Shown: in pieces, positions 1 through 9,077 of the stretch
Layout of the letters: each line of letters opens with the position of its first letter
Position numbering within the stretch: the stretch's first letter is position 1
From: Rikenella microfusus
GTDB lineage: Bacteria; Bacteroidota; Bacteroidia; Bacteroidales; VadinHA17
Reading direction: 5' to 3'
NCBI GenBank assembly: GCA_020722575.1
Contig: DYKN01000010.1
Location: forward strand, 55,234 to 88,851
DNA length: 33,618 bases
Notes under the pieces: model-generated
What the model was told of the DNA's origin: nothing
Database searches by the model: none
Seen by the model: the letters and a program-made list of their open reading frames with translations, nothing else
Made by a program: the position numbers and the translations under genes

Positions 1-17
1 CGTTGGGAGGGTTTCCT

Positions 18-240
<223 letters not shown>

Positions 241-244
241 TGAA

Positions 245-285
245 ATACCCCGGGTTACTTCTGAAATCCCATTATCCCGGGGTAT
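245..285 (-). other. 10-bp stem-loop immediately 5' of tRNA-Ser
   Basis: ATACCCCGGG at 245-254 pairs perfectly with CCCGGGGTAT at 276-285, with a 21-nt loop. On the minus strand it lies inside the leader between the promoter (342-372) and the tRNA and ends 4 nt before the mature tRNA 5' end. It may help present the precursor to RNase P or keep the leader from pairing with the tRNA. It is not followed by a T-run in either direction, so a simple terminator is less likely. Confidence 0.5.
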
Positions 286-341
286 TATCAACATTAAAAT
301 AAGCCCTGCATTTTTTCAGATAATTTATTCACCCCGGCACA

Positions 342-372
342 CAAAAGTATAAAAACAAGTTTTATGCACAAA
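342..372 (-). promoter_or_regulatory. Bacteroidota-type promoter for tRNA-Ser
   Basis: On the minus strand TTTG (372-369) is followed after 19 nt by TACTTTTG (349-342), matching the sigma-ABfr consensus TTTG-N17-20-TAnnTTTG. Transcription would start near 335-337, giving a leader of about 95 nt before the tRNA. The promoter lies just beyond the stop codon of the ATPase gene, so the tRNA can be transcribed independently of it. Confidence 0.7.
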
Positions 373-380
373 ATATTTTT

Positions 381-2657
381 TCAAATAAGTCCTTTGAGAA
401 GGCCGGTCAAATATTTGAAATTTTCTAATGTTTCCTCATCAAAATCTGATTGATTGATCTTACCGTTTCTGATATCGCCCAGCAGACGGCTAAATAAGAA
501 ATTTCTCGGGAGTTCCTTTTCTTCAATATATACAGAATTAGGTACGATAATCCCTTCACGTGTCTTAAGAACATGATTCTTAAAGTCAAGTGTTGAAAGA
601 AGATCTTCTGCATTGTGAAAACGGTCGTTGGTGACAATTATATTTTCACCCTGTCCTTCTTCGGTTCTAAAAAGATTTTCCTTCAGATATTCCTCCATCT
701 TTTTTTCTTTTTCGTTGCTGAAGAGCAGAACGGCAAACTTAAGTCCCCATCCAAGCATAATATTGCACATAAGCGGTATTGACGATACGCCTGTTGAGGG
801 AATGATGTTTATTTTCCCTTTAAATCCTGTAATCTGAAGTATTGCCGAGATGATATAGAAAGTGCCAATGTCGTTTACAATAAGGTTTATACCTCCTTTT
901 ATGAAAGCTTCAGAGGTCAGTTTGTTGCCCATAACATTTTGAAGCGGTGTGAGGGTATCAGGTGATGCCATTGAGAGTTTAAGAGGATCCAGGATTTTCG
1001 TGGTGCTTTTCAGGTTATCGAGGTTGTCGCGCTGAACGGCCAGTACTCTGTGAAGTTTGCTGGTGTCAACCAGGTGGGGGGAGTGTGTTGTATAAATAAT
1101 CTGTATTTTGTCTTTTATATCTTCAAAGACCTTCAGCACGTCTTCCTGTGCCCTTGCATGGAGGCTTAAACCCGGTTCGTCAATCAGAAGCACCATAGGT
1201 TTGCTACTTCTTATTGCTGCAGCCTTGAGTTCCATATAAAAAGAGAGGAACCATCTTACTCCCCTGCTTCGCTGTTTTGGGTAAAGTCTCTCGCCAGCAT
1301 CCTTTACCCAGAATTCAAGATAAGGTTTACCTGCTTTCTCACCGTAACTCACACTGTAATGGTCGAGTTCAAACTGTATCTTTATTTTGTTATTCTTTCC
1401 TATTGATTGTTGCCAGAAATCCTGGAAGTTCACTGTGAGAGTATTGTTCAGATTTTCAATTTTCTGTTTAAGAATCCTGCTTGATGATTGCTGGAAGAAC
1501 GAATAATCGAGTTGTGCAAGAGTAAGGAAATTTCTGGCGGCTTTGTAACCTTCCACCTGCTCATTTCCCCTGATGATATCCTCAAGATCAATTCTGTTTG
1601 GCAGTAGACTCCCGAAATCTTCAAATAATTCAATAACCGGACAATATTCAAAATATTTTTTACCAAGGATTTCGCTTGTGTATTGCGATTTATATCTTTC
1701 CATGGCCCTGTTTACGAGAGCCTGTGCTTCCTCTTCGGTACGGTTCTCCATCAGGTAACCGCTATAAGCTATATGTGCTTCGAGCTCAGTGACAGTTTTT
1801 TCTTTTTCGCTGCGTGTATTGCGGTAATCAGCAAGTATTCCAGCCCATTCAGGATCCTCACTTTTCCCGGCCGGAAGAAGCAGAAGGGTCATTTTCTGAT
1901 GATACTCTTCAAGCAATTCAGAAAGCTCTTTCATCCTTCCGTCAAGTTGTTCAAGCTTCTTATTCAGATCATTATATTTGATGCCTGCCTTCCGGATCTT
2001 TTCTTTCTTTGAAAGTAAGGCTTTAAGCTCCGCTTCTTCCTTCGACAGCTCTTCAAAACGGGTATAGTCTTCCTTTAACTCTGTGCCCGGCTTTCCTGAA
2101 TCGCCAATCCTGAAAATTTTCCCGATAACCCCATGTCTTTTCTCTGTTACACCCTTGCGCACCAATTCATTTTTGCAAAGAATTATTTCGTTAAGCCTTT
2201 CTTCAATGTTCTTGATAAGCCCGAGTTCAGCTTCAAATTTTTCTTTTACTTCACTTAAATAGAGATGCCAGGCATTTTCAAGTGATTTCAGGTATTCACT
2301 AATTGCTCCACTCACCATGATTACCGATGAGAAGTCCGGCAGCCATGTCCTCGTCAGCTCAACATCAGTCAATTCTGAAAGGAGTTCTCTTAGTTCTGCA
2401 CCCGGATTTTCCGTGACTTTAACCAGCCAGCCTTTTTTGACTTTGAATCTGCAGGTAATATCAGGCATTGAAAGATCGCTGCGAAGCACATCTTCCGTAA
2501 TTGTTCCTGTGTAAAATGCCCTCAAGGCTTCAAGCACAGAGGTCTTCCCCGATTCGTTCTGGCCAATAAGACATGTAACATTGTCGGGTGAAAGGTTCTG
2601 CCAGCCAGTATCGACAATCGAACGGAAATTTCTTATCCTGAATGCGCAAAACTTCAT
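381..2657 (-). CDS. OLD-like AAA-family ATPase with degenerate TOPRIM-like C-terminal domain
   Basis: 758 aa, SMC/RecF-like ABC-ATPase architecture. Walker A is GQNESGKT at residues 32-39 after an N-terminal FRIRNFRSI strand. A long, probably coiled-coil middle follows (about 130-310). The signature-like QRSRGVRWFLSF is at 462-473, Walker B MVLLIDEPG at 488-496 and the H-loop THSPH at 524-528. The C-terminus (about 580-700) has the layout of the TOPRIM nuclease domain of OLD proteins, but the expected acidic E and DxD are replaced: the first strand reads LIVNDIG (592-598) and the second VLLFSNE (643-649). ATP binding therefore looks intact while nuclease activity looks lost. OLD enzymes act in phage exclusion and DNA metabolism. 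The start lies 11 nt downstream of the phosphatase gene, so the two are probably co-transcribed. The ATPase assignment is firm; the cellular role is unknown. Confidence 0.85.
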   Translation of the reverse strand: MKFCAFRIRNFRSIVDTGWQNLSPDNVTCLIGQNESGKTSVLEALRAFYTGTITEDVLRSDLSMPDITCRFKVKKGWLVKVTENPGAELRELLSELTDVELTRTWLPDFSSVIMVSGAISEYLKSLENAWHLYLSEVKEKFEAELGLIKNIEERLNEIILCKNELVRKGVTEKRHGVIGKIFRIGDSGKPGTELKEDYTRFEELSKEEAELKALLSKKEKIRKAGIKYNDLNKKLEQLDGRMKELSELLEEYHQKMTLLLLPAGKSEDPEWAGILADYRNTRSEKEKTVTELEAHIAYSGYLMENRTEEEAQALVNRAMERYKSQYTSEILGKKYFEYCPVIELFEDFGSLLPNRIDLEDIIRGNEQVEGYKAARNFLTLAQLDYSFFQQSSSRILKQKIENLNNTLTVNFQDFWQQSIGKNNKIKIQFELDHYSVSYGEKAGKPYLEFWVKDAGERLYPKQRSRGVRWFLSFYMELKAAAIRSSKPMVLLIDEPGLSLHARAQEDVLKVFEDIKDKIQIIYTTHSPHLVDTSKLHRVLAVQRDNLDNLKSTTKILDPLKLSMASPDTLTPLQNVMGNKLTSEAFIKGGINLIVNDIGTFYIISAILQITGFKGKINIIPSTGVSSIPLMCNIMLGWGLKFAVLLFSNEKEKKMEEYLKENLFRTEEGQGENIIVTNDRFHNAEDLLSTLDFKNHVLKTREGIIVPNSVYIEEKELPRNFLFSRLLGDIRNGKINQSDFDEETLENFKYLTGLLKGLI

Positions 2658-2668
2658 GAGGATACTAT

Positions 2669-3487
2669 TTACAATTTAAAACCAAACACCAATACATCAT
2701 CAACCTGAAACATGTTACCTTTCCATTCTCTGAATGTTTTTTCAAGGTATTCCTTCTGTTCTGCCATTGTCCGTAACCTGGATGCAATTTCGAGAATTTT
2801 TTTGAAATTTTTGTTTTTGAGCTTTTTATTTGTTCTTTCGCCGAACTGGTCTGAGAATCCATCTGAGAAAAGGTAAAACTGATCGCCAGGTTTTATTTCG
2901 ATACGGTTGTTTTTGAAAGCTTTTTCCATTAGAGGAGCGACTCCAATTGTCATGAAGTCGGGTTTAAATTCTGTGAGCTGTCCGTTTCTGACCATTATTA
3001 GAGGTCGGTTTGCACCAGCATATTGCATTATTCCGGACTCTTTTTCAATGATACAAAGGGATATATCAATACTGTCTTTTGCTCCGGCTTTTTCTCCAGT
3101 TTGATGCAGAGCCTTCATCACCTTTTCCCTCATGGTGTTAAGAATCCTGTTTGCTTTAAACTGGTTAGAGGATTGTAATATCTCATTCAGAAAACTAATG
3201 CCCAGAATGCTCATAAGGGCGCCAGGTACTCCGTGTCCTGTGCAATCACCGGCAGCAATACATAGATAATCGCGATTAGAGTATGCATAATAGAAATCGC
3301 CACTGACGATATCGCGCGGAAGGAAAAGGACAAAATAGTCTTTGAAGAGATCAGATAGAAAATCATCATCAGGCATCATGGCGTGCTGAATCATGCCTGC
3401 ATATCTCAAACTTGCCAGATGCTCATCAAGCGCCTGCAACCCTGCTTTCGAGATCAACTCATCCTGCTGTATCCTGATATCCTTCAT
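2669..3487 (-). CDS. SpoIIE/RsbU-type PP2C serine phosphatase
   Basis: 272 aa. The metal-binding acids of the PPM/SpoIIE fold are visible: SGDFY (D64), AAGDCTGHGVPG (D81), a KDSIDIS segment (136-142), LFSDGFSD (D209) and QVDDVLVFG (263-264). Bacteroidota usually carry this domain at the C-terminus of large sensors with TPR, GAF or membrane modules. Here only about 30 helical residues (LASLRYAGMIQHAMMPD) precede it, so the protein is nearly a bare catalytic domain in the cytoplasm. It would dephosphorylate a phosphoserine or phosphothreonine protein, classically an anti-sigma-factor antagonist; no such partner is encoded nearby. It is the first gene of a likely operon with the downstream ATPase (gap 11 nt). 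About 110 bp of AT-rich DNA separates it from rlmD upstream, room for a promoter, but I see no exact TAnnTTTG there. Confidence 0.88.
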   Translation of the reverse strand: MKDIRIQQDELISKAGLQALDEHLASLRYAGMIQHAMMPDDDFLSDLFKDYFVLFLPRDIVSGDFYYAYSNRDYLCIAAGDCTGHGVPGALMSILGISFLNEILQSSNQFKANRILNTMREKVMKALHQTGEKAGAKDSIDISLCIIEKESGIMQYAGANRPLIMVRNGQLTEFKPDFMTIGVAPLMEKAFKNNRIEIKPGDQFYLFSDGFSDQFGERTNKKLKNKNFKKILEIASRLRTMAEQKEYLEKTFREWKGNMFQVDDVLVFGFKL

Positions 3488-3598
3488 AAATTTTTCAAGC
3501 CTGTAACAAACAATAAAATTACTCTTATTTCTTTGCAGTTAAGCTATATTTTAAATTTCCATTAAATAATATCTGAATGACTATTTTTCAATAAAATT

Positions 3599-4996
3599 TT
3601 ATTTTCTGATAAGCAGAGCAATATTTTCAACATGGCCTGTATGAGGGAACATGTCGACCGGTTGGACGTATTCTACTGAATAGTGATTCGCTATCATTTG
3701 TATATCTCTTGCCTGGGTTGAGGGATTGCAGCTTACATACACAATTTTTCTGGGGCGGGCCTCAATAATGGCTTTTACAACATCTTTATGCATGCCCGAG
3801 CGTGGAGGGTCAGTAACAATCACATCGGGTATGCCGTTCTTTTTGAAAAGGTGTTCTGTCATGAGGTCTTTAATGTCGCCTTCTATAAATGAAACATTGT
3901 TAATACCATTCAGCGAAGCATTCAATTGTGCATCAGCAACAGCCTCCTTTACATATTCTACACCTGTCACCTTATCTGCTTCACTTGCCAGAAAGCATGC
4001 TATTGTTCCGGTTCCAGAGTACAGATCATAAACATTTTCTGAACCGGTTAGCCCTGCCATTTCACGCACGACCTCATAAAGACGTAAGGCCTGCCGGGTA
4101 TTGGTCTGATAAAACGACTTGGGACCAATCCTGAATTTTAATCCCTTCATCTCTTCAGTTATATAATCCTTACCGCTGTGCAGAAAAACTTCCTGATCTG
4201 TAATTGCATCATTTTTCTTCTTGTTTATCACAAACATCAGAGATGCTATCTGAGGGAATTGTTCCCTGATAAAACCAAGCAAATCATGAATCTTTTCGGC
4301 ATCATCTTCCCCGAACACGACAATAACCATGACTTCATTTGCCAGAGTACTTCTTATAATTAGGTTTCTGAGAAGCCCTCTGTGCTCTCTTATGTCATAA
4401 AATGAAAGCGCTTTGCTTACAGCATAATTTCTCACAGCATTTCTTATCAGGTTTGTAGGCTCAGGCTGGAGATGGCATTCGGTAATGTCTATTACGCGAT
4501 CGAAACGCTCAGGTTTATGAAACCCGAGAGCTTGGGTTTTATTTAATGGTTCTCCCGATTTTATTTCCTCATCAGTCAGCCATCTTCTCGATGAGAAAGT
4601 ATATTCAAGCTTGTTACGAAAATAATATTGTTTCTCTGATGAAAGAATTGGTCTGAATTCCTTTATTTCACAATGGCCAATCCTTTCAAAAGCATTTTTA
4701 ACGGTTTTTTCTTTAAAGAATAGTTGTATCTCATATTTCATATTCTGCCATGCACAGCCGCCACATACTCCGAAATGTTTGCATCTGGGCACTTCCCTGT
4801 CGGGTGAAAGTTTGTGGAAACGAACCGGTACACCTTCAAGATAGTTTTTTCTGCGCTTAGTAATAAGAATATCGGCTTCATCGCCGGGTACTGCTGCCGG
4901 AAGAAAAATAACAAGGGAACCTGATCTGGCAACAGCCATCTGTCCGGCACCTATGTCTGTAACAGTAACCTTTTCAAGTATCCTTTCTCTTTCCAC
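3599..4996 (-). CDS. rlmD: 23S rRNA (uracil-5-)-methyltransferase RlmD/RumA
   Basis: 465 aa. The N-terminal TRAM domain (about 1-60) is followed by the iron-sulfur cysteines C72, C78 and C81 in CKHFGVCGGC, with a fourth at C174 (ITECHLQ). The SAM-binding motif VYDLYSGTGTIACFL is at 322-336 and TDPPRSGMH at 395-403. The catalytic cysteine is C423 in VYVSCNPSTQARD, and the general base is E457 in GHVENIALL. This is the complete RumA/TrmA catalytic set with a 4Fe-4S centre, so it probably methylates U1939 or U747 of 23S rRNA (RlmD versus RlmC cannot be separated by eye). It starts 19 nt after the lipase-like gene ends, and the two are likely co-transcribed although functionally unrelated. Confidence 0.93.
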   Translation of the reverse strand: MERERILEKVTVTDIGAGQMAVARSGSLVIFLPAAVPGDEADILITKRRKNYLEGVPVRFHKLSPDREVPRCKHFGVCGGCAWQNMKYEIQLFFKEKTVKNAFERIGHCEIKEFRPILSSEKQYYFRNKLEYTFSSRRWLTDEEIKSGEPLNKTQALGFHKPERFDRVIDITECHLQPEPTNLIRNAVRNYAVSKALSFYDIREHRGLLRNLIIRSTLANEVMVIVVFGEDDAEKIHDLLGFIREQFPQIASLMFVINKKKNDAITDQEVFLHSGKDYITEEMKGLKFRIGPKSFYQTNTRQALRLYEVVREMAGLTGSENVYDLYSGTGTIACFLASEADKVTGVEYVKEAVADAQLNASLNGINNVSFIEGDIKDLMTEHLFKKNGIPDVIVTDPPRSGMHKDVVKAIIEARPRKIVYVSCNPSTQARDIQMIANHYSVEYVQPVDMFPHTGHVENIALLIRK

Positions 4997-5015
4997 AAAA
5001 AATTATCTTTAAACT

Positions 5016-6248
5016 TTAATTCAATGATGAATGAATCTCATTGATGAAGATCAATCCTTTCACAATCGAAGGAACAGCGGCCGAGCTGTGATCAAGCCCC
5101 TCAAATATCTCTTTTTTAATTACCTGCGGGGAGGAGCCCGCTGAAATCATCTGGTTATAAAAATAATCCGTAACCAGTGGATTTACGTCATTATCACTGT
5201 CGCCATGAAAGAGGTAAAGCGGCTTTGTTGTGCAATATGGCTGAATGCTGTTGAAAATAAGTGCTTTTCTTACACTATCATATGCCAGATCATCAGTAAA
5301 GCCTTCGAGAAAATCCGGGTTCAGAAGTTCCGTAATTGATGTTGTAAGTTCGGCATTTATCTGTGTGAAATTGTGATTTCCGTCGAATAACTGGGGAAGT
5401 TTTACCGCATACTGATTGTTGATTATATCAGCGACCGGATTGGTAAACTGATTGTATGCTTTATATGCGTTAACAATATAACATATATAAACCGGCATGG
5501 GATATGTTGGTGTTCCCATCATTGTGGAAAACAGATAGAAGAGGTCGTAGGGGCCTGCTCCGCAAACACTTGCCGCAAGATGAAATTCATTACTGTACTC
5601 CCTCTCAATAGCACTGTGAAGAGCCATGGTTGCCCATCCACCCTGTGAATAACCTATAAAATAGAATTCGTTTTTCAGTTCGATGTTTTTTATTTCGTTT
5701 CCTGAGGCTTCCCGTACAGCCCTGAGCATGTCAATAACTGACCTTACGGTAGGTTCTTTTACTAGATAAGGATGTGGAACAGATGCTGAAGCTCCAAATC
5801 CAGGATAATCTGGAAGCAGAACTACATATCCCATTGAAGCTATGATTTCAATCATCTGATATTGTGTGTTTATCACAAAATTTGACGGAGCCCAGGCATT
5901 AACAGTGTTGGTACCGTTCTGAAAACTGATGACAGGATAGGTTCCGGGATCCTGCGGAACACACATCAAACCTGAAGCATTAATAACATCACTTCCGATA
6001 TCAGCCCTGTAAACAATTTTGTAAACATCAACTCCTGACTTTACAAGAGATTTAACCTGCTCTATTTCAGGATAAAGTGATGCAGCTTCATTTAGAAGTG
6101 TGTTTATGTTTGGCACAGAGTAACTGACTGCTGGATCAACCGAAACCAGATAGTCATATATTTGGTCAACCTCCTTTTTGCATGAAGAAAAAAAGATTGC
6201 AAAACCGGCAACAGGGAGGAATAACAGCAAACGGAGTTTTGTTTTCAT
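5016..6248 (-). CDS. Secreted lipase-like alpha/beta hydrolase lipoprotein
   Basis: 410 aa. The N-terminus (KLRLLLFLPVAGFAIFFSSC) is a lipoprotein signal with lipobox Cys at 23, so the mature protein is membrane-anchored outside the cytoplasm. The fold is alpha/beta hydrolase of the secretory-lipase type: nucleophile elbow GYSQGG (Ser201), acid within HGDSDNDVNP (D352 or D354), and His387 in EGLDHSSA. The segment LLPDYPGFGAS (144-154) is typical of this family. It would hydrolyse esters or lipids; the exact substrate is unknown. It is the first gene upstream of rlmD and divergent from the ABC-F gene across a 106-bp AT-rich gap. Confidence 0.85.
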   Translation of the reverse strand: MKTKLRLLLFLPVAGFAIFFSSCKKEVDQIYDYLVSVDPAVSYSVPNINTLLNEAASLYPEIEQVKSLVKSGVDVYKIVYRADIGSDVINASGLMCVPQDPGTYPVISFQNGTNTVNAWAPSNFVINTQYQMIEIIASMGYVVLLPDYPGFGASASVPHPYLVKEPTVRSVIDMLRAVREASGNEIKNIELKNEFYFIGYSQGGWATMALHSAIEREYSNEFHLAASVCGAGPYDLFYLFSTMMGTPTYPMPVYICYIVNAYKAYNQFTNPVADIINNQYAVKLPQLFDGNHNFTQINAELTTSITELLNPDFLEGFTDDLAYDSVRKALIFNSIQPYCTTKPLYLFHGDSDNDVNPLVTDYFYNQMISAGSSPQVIKKEIFEGLDHSSAAVPSIVKGLIFINEIHSSLN

Positions 6249-6327
6249 AATTTGTGAATCTGGTTATATAATACTCTTGTGCATTTAAAAAGAGGTTTAA
6301 AAACACAAAGTTACACAAACCATTTAA

Positions 6328-6335
6328 TATATTTG
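6328..6335 (+). promoter_or_regulatory. -7 promoter element of the ABC-F operon
   Basis: TATATTTG exactly matches the Bacteroidota -7 consensus TAnnTTTG. The ATG of the ABC-F gene follows 19 nt later, implying a short leader of about 12-15 nt. No clear TTG stands at the expected -33 position, so the call rests on the -7 element and its placement. Confidence 0.5.
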
Positions 6336-6354
6336 CGGTCTTATAAACCGGCAA

Positions 6355-8298
6355 ATGGTATCGGTAGAAAACATATCTGTTTCGTTCGGGAGTTTTGAAT
6401 TACTGAATGGTATCTCTTTTTTGATAAACAGAAATGATCGTATTGGACTTGCAGGAAAAAACGGAGCCGGAAAATCAACATTACTCAAGATTATTGCCGG
6501 TCTCCAGAGTCCGACATCCGGAAAAGTTACCATGCCTGCAGGTTGCCGTGTTGGATATCTGCCTCAACAGATGATTGCCAGCAATACCACCACGGTTCTG
6601 GACGAAACTTTGAAGGCGTTTGAAGAACTTTTAAAAATTGCTGAAGAGATTGAGATGACAGGCAATGAGATTGCTTCTCGTACCGATTATGAATCGGATG
6701 CATATCTCAGGCTTTGTGACAAACTTACGCTTCTGGAGGAACGTTACCGGATGCTCGGAGGCAATGATTATATGTCAGAAATAGAAAAAACACTGTTTGG
6801 ATTGGGCTTCGAGCGGGATGATTTCGGTAAACCCACCAGCCTTCTTAGCGAAGGTTGGCGGATGAGGATTGAACTGGCAAAGATAATTCTACGTAAGCCC
6901 GACCTTATGCTTCTGGACGAGCCTACGAATCATCTCGATATCGAATCCATACAATGGCTTGAGACATATCTCGAAGATTATCCGGGTGCACTCATTCTGG
7001 TATCACACGACCGCGCCCTGCTTGATAACGTAACACGACGTACAATTGAAATATCTCTCGGAAAAATTTACGATTACAGGGTTCCATGGTCGCAGTTTGT
7101 TGAACTGAGAAAGGAAAGAAGAGAACAACAGCTTGCTGCATTCAGGAATCAGCAGAAAATGATCGCCGACACTGAAAAATTCATTGAAAGGTTCAGATAT
7201 AAAGCAACAAAGGCCGTACAGGTACAATCGCGCATTAAACAACTAAACAAGCTTGAAAGAATAGAAGTAGATGAAGAAGACTATGATTCCATCAATATAA
7301 GATTTGCAGCTGCACCTCGTTCGGGTACTGTAGTAATAAAGGCTGAAAACCTTTCAAAATCATACGGAACTCATCCTGTGCTCGATAATATAAATATTAC
7401 TGTGACAAGGGGTGAAAAAGTAGCCTTTGTCGGAAGAAACGGCGAAGGTAAAACTACCCTTGCAAGAATTATTGCAGGAGAACTCGATTATAATGGGAAA
7501 CTATCAGTGGGTCATAACGTTAAAATCGGCTACTATGCACAAAACCATGATGAAATTATCAGGGATGATAAGACTGTATATCAGACAGTTGATGAGGTTG
7601 CAAAAGGTGAAATAAGGACGAGACTGAGAGAGATCCTTGCAGCTTTCCTTTTCAGAGGAGATGATATAGATAAGAAAGTAAAGGTGCTTTCCGGCGGAGA
7701 AAGGTCCAGACTGGCACTTGTGAAACTTCTGCTTGAGCCTTACAACCTGCTTCTTCTCGATGAACCTACCAACCACCTCGACATGCGCTCGAAGGATATT
7801 CTTAAACAGGCACTGCAAAACTACGATGGCACACTAATTGTTGTTTCTCATGACAGAGATTTTCTCGAGAACCTGACAGATAAAATCTATGAATTCAGAA
7901 ATAAAAAAATCAAGGAATTTACAGGTACTATTCATGAGTTCCTGATAAAGAAGAAAATGGAAAGCCTCAGGGAACTTGAACGAAAGGAAGCAAAGCCTGT
8001 TGAGAAAATTGAAAAAGAAAACCTTTCAGCTAATAAGATCAGATACCTCGAGAAAAAAGAATATGAAAAAAACCTCAGACGACTGAAAAGACGGATTGAA
8101 ATTATCGAAGATGAAATTGAAGAAATTGAAAAGGAAATTGCCATTATGGATAAAATATTATCAGATTCAGGTAATATTCCTCAGGATTCTGCAGTTTTTT
8201 TTAACCGATATAATTCATTCAGAAAGGAACTCGAAAATAAAATCAGCCTCTGGGAACAATATAATACCGATCTTGAAAGTTTTCTGAATACCATCTGA
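6355..8298 (+). CDS. ABC-F family ATPase (ribosome-associated, duplicated ABC domains)
   Basis: 647 aa with two fused ABC nucleotide-binding domains and no membrane segments, the ABC-F pattern. Domain 1 has Walker A GKNGAGKS (34-41), signature LLSEGWRMR (163-171) and Walker B LMLLDEPTNHLD (184-195). The interdomain linker is charged (about 245-300). Domain 2 has Walker A GRNGEGKT (360-367), signature LSGGERSR (445-452) and Walker B LLLLDEPTNHLD (465-476). A lysine/glutamate-rich coiled coil (about 540-647) ends the protein, as in Uup/YdiF-type members. ABC-F proteins bind the ribosomal E site and relieve stalled translation, and some give antibiotic resistance. The first signature is LSEGW rather than the usual LSGGW. 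It heads a tight plus-strand group with the thioesterase (gap 2 nt). Confidence 0.93.
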   Translation: MVSVENISVSFGSFELLNGISFLINRNDRIGLAGKNGAGKSTLLKIIAGLQSPTSGKVTMPAGCRVGYLPQQMIASNTTTVLDETLKAFEELLKIAEEIEMTGNEIASRTDYESDAYLRLCDKLTLLEERYRMLGGNDYMSEIEKTLFGLGFERDDFGKPTSLLSEGWRMRIELAKIILRKPDLMLLDEPTNHLDIESIQWLETYLEDYPGALILVSHDRALLDNVTRRTIEISLGKIYDYRVPWSQFVELRKERREQQLAAFRNQQKMIADTEKFIERFRYKATKAVQVQSRIKQLNKLERIEVDEEDYDSINIRFAAAPRSGTVVIKAENLSKSYGTHPVLDNINITVTRGEKVAFVGRNGEGKTTLARIIAGELDYNGKLSVGHNVKIGYYAQNHDEIIRDDKTVYQTVDEVAKGEIRTRLREILAAFLFRGDDIDKKVKVLSGGERSRLALVKLLLEPYNLLLLDEPTNHLDMRSKDILKQALQNYDGTLIVVSHDRDFLENLTDKIYEFRNKKIKEFTGTIHEFLIKKKMESLRELERKEAKPVEKIEKENLSANKIRYLEKKEYEKNLRRLKRRIEIIEDEIEEIEKEIAIMDKILSDSGNIPQDSAVFFNRYNSFRKELENKISLWEQYNTDLESFLNTI

Positions 8299-8300
8299 TA

Positions 8301-9056
8301 ATGGATAGACTTATTCACCGGAAAGATTATTCTGTTCATGTTTATGAAATAGGGCTTGACGAAAAGCTTGATCCTGTTTCACTTTTTAATTATTTTCAGG
8401 ATATTGCTGCTGAACATGCCAGAATACTGGGCTTCGGAAGAGAAGAGATGATCAGGATGAACAATTTCTGGGTACTTTCAAGAATCTCTGCAAAGGTTAA
8501 GATATGGCCATCTCTGTTTGAAAAGATTACTGTCACCACTTGGCCTGCCGGCATTGACAGGATGTTTGCTTTAAGAAATTTCAGTGTGTCCTGCAGTGAC
8601 GGTAACGAAATCGCATCGGCAACATCCTCATGGCTCATTGTTGATCTTGAAACAAGACGAATCAAAAGGCCGGGAGAAGAATTCAACAGGTATAAACCGG
8701 ACTTCCATTCGGAGACTCAAGTTGGAGGTTTAGCGGAAAAGATTGAACCTGAAAACAATTTTACCGAAAAAACCGAACCTTCCATGGTGAAAATGAGCGA
8801 TCTTGATGTAAACATGCACACAAATAATGCCAGCTATATTAAATGGGTACTCGATAGCTATGGAATGGAATTTATTGCTAACCATAAACCAGTCGGCTTC
8901 CTGATAAATTTTCTTGCAGAATCAAAACTCGGAGACGAGATTGAAATAAGAACAGGGAAGAAAGATGAGCTTACCTTTTACCATTCGGTGGTAAAGACTG
9001 ATAACAATACCGAACTTTGCAGAATGATTACACAATGGAAAAACTGTGCGCTTTGA
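8301..9056 (+). CDS. Acyl-ACP thioesterase (FatA/FatB family)
   Basis: 251 aa, the usual length for bacterial acyl-ACP thioesterases, with two hot-dog domains. The first half contains FNYFQDIAAEHA (29-40) and NNFWVLSRISAKV (54-66). The second carries the catalytic cluster SDLDVNMHTNNASYIKW (166-182), with D169, N171 and H173 corresponding to the family's Asp-Asn-His set, and an acidic residue in FLAESKLGDE. The enzyme releases free fatty acid from acyl-ACP in the cytoplasm, ending fatty-acid synthesis and supplying acyl chains. It begins 2 nt after the ABC-F stop codon, so translation is probably coupled. Confidence 0.92.
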   Translation: MDRLIHRKDYSVHVYEIGLDEKLDPVSLFNYFQDIAAEHARILGFGREEMIRMNNFWVLSRISAKVKIWPSLFEKITVTTWPAGIDRMFALRNFSVSCSDGNEIASATSSWLIVDLETRRIKRPGEEFNRYKPDFHSETQVGGLAEKIEPENNFTEKTEPSMVKMSDLDVNMHTNNASYIKWVLDSYGMEFIANHKPVGFLINFLAESKLGDEIEIRTGKKDELTFYHSVVKTDNNTELCRMITQWKNCAL

Positions 9057-9077
9057 AAAGTTTATTACTTTTAAGTC

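Noticed and set aside
1683..2012. Plus-strand frame of 109 codons inside the ATPase gene
   Set aside because: Lies wholly within the well-supported minus-strand ATPase and has the composition of an antisense shadow.
3726..4031. Plus-strand frame of 101 codons inside rlmD
   Set aside because: Antisense to conserved RlmD motifs; no domain similarity.
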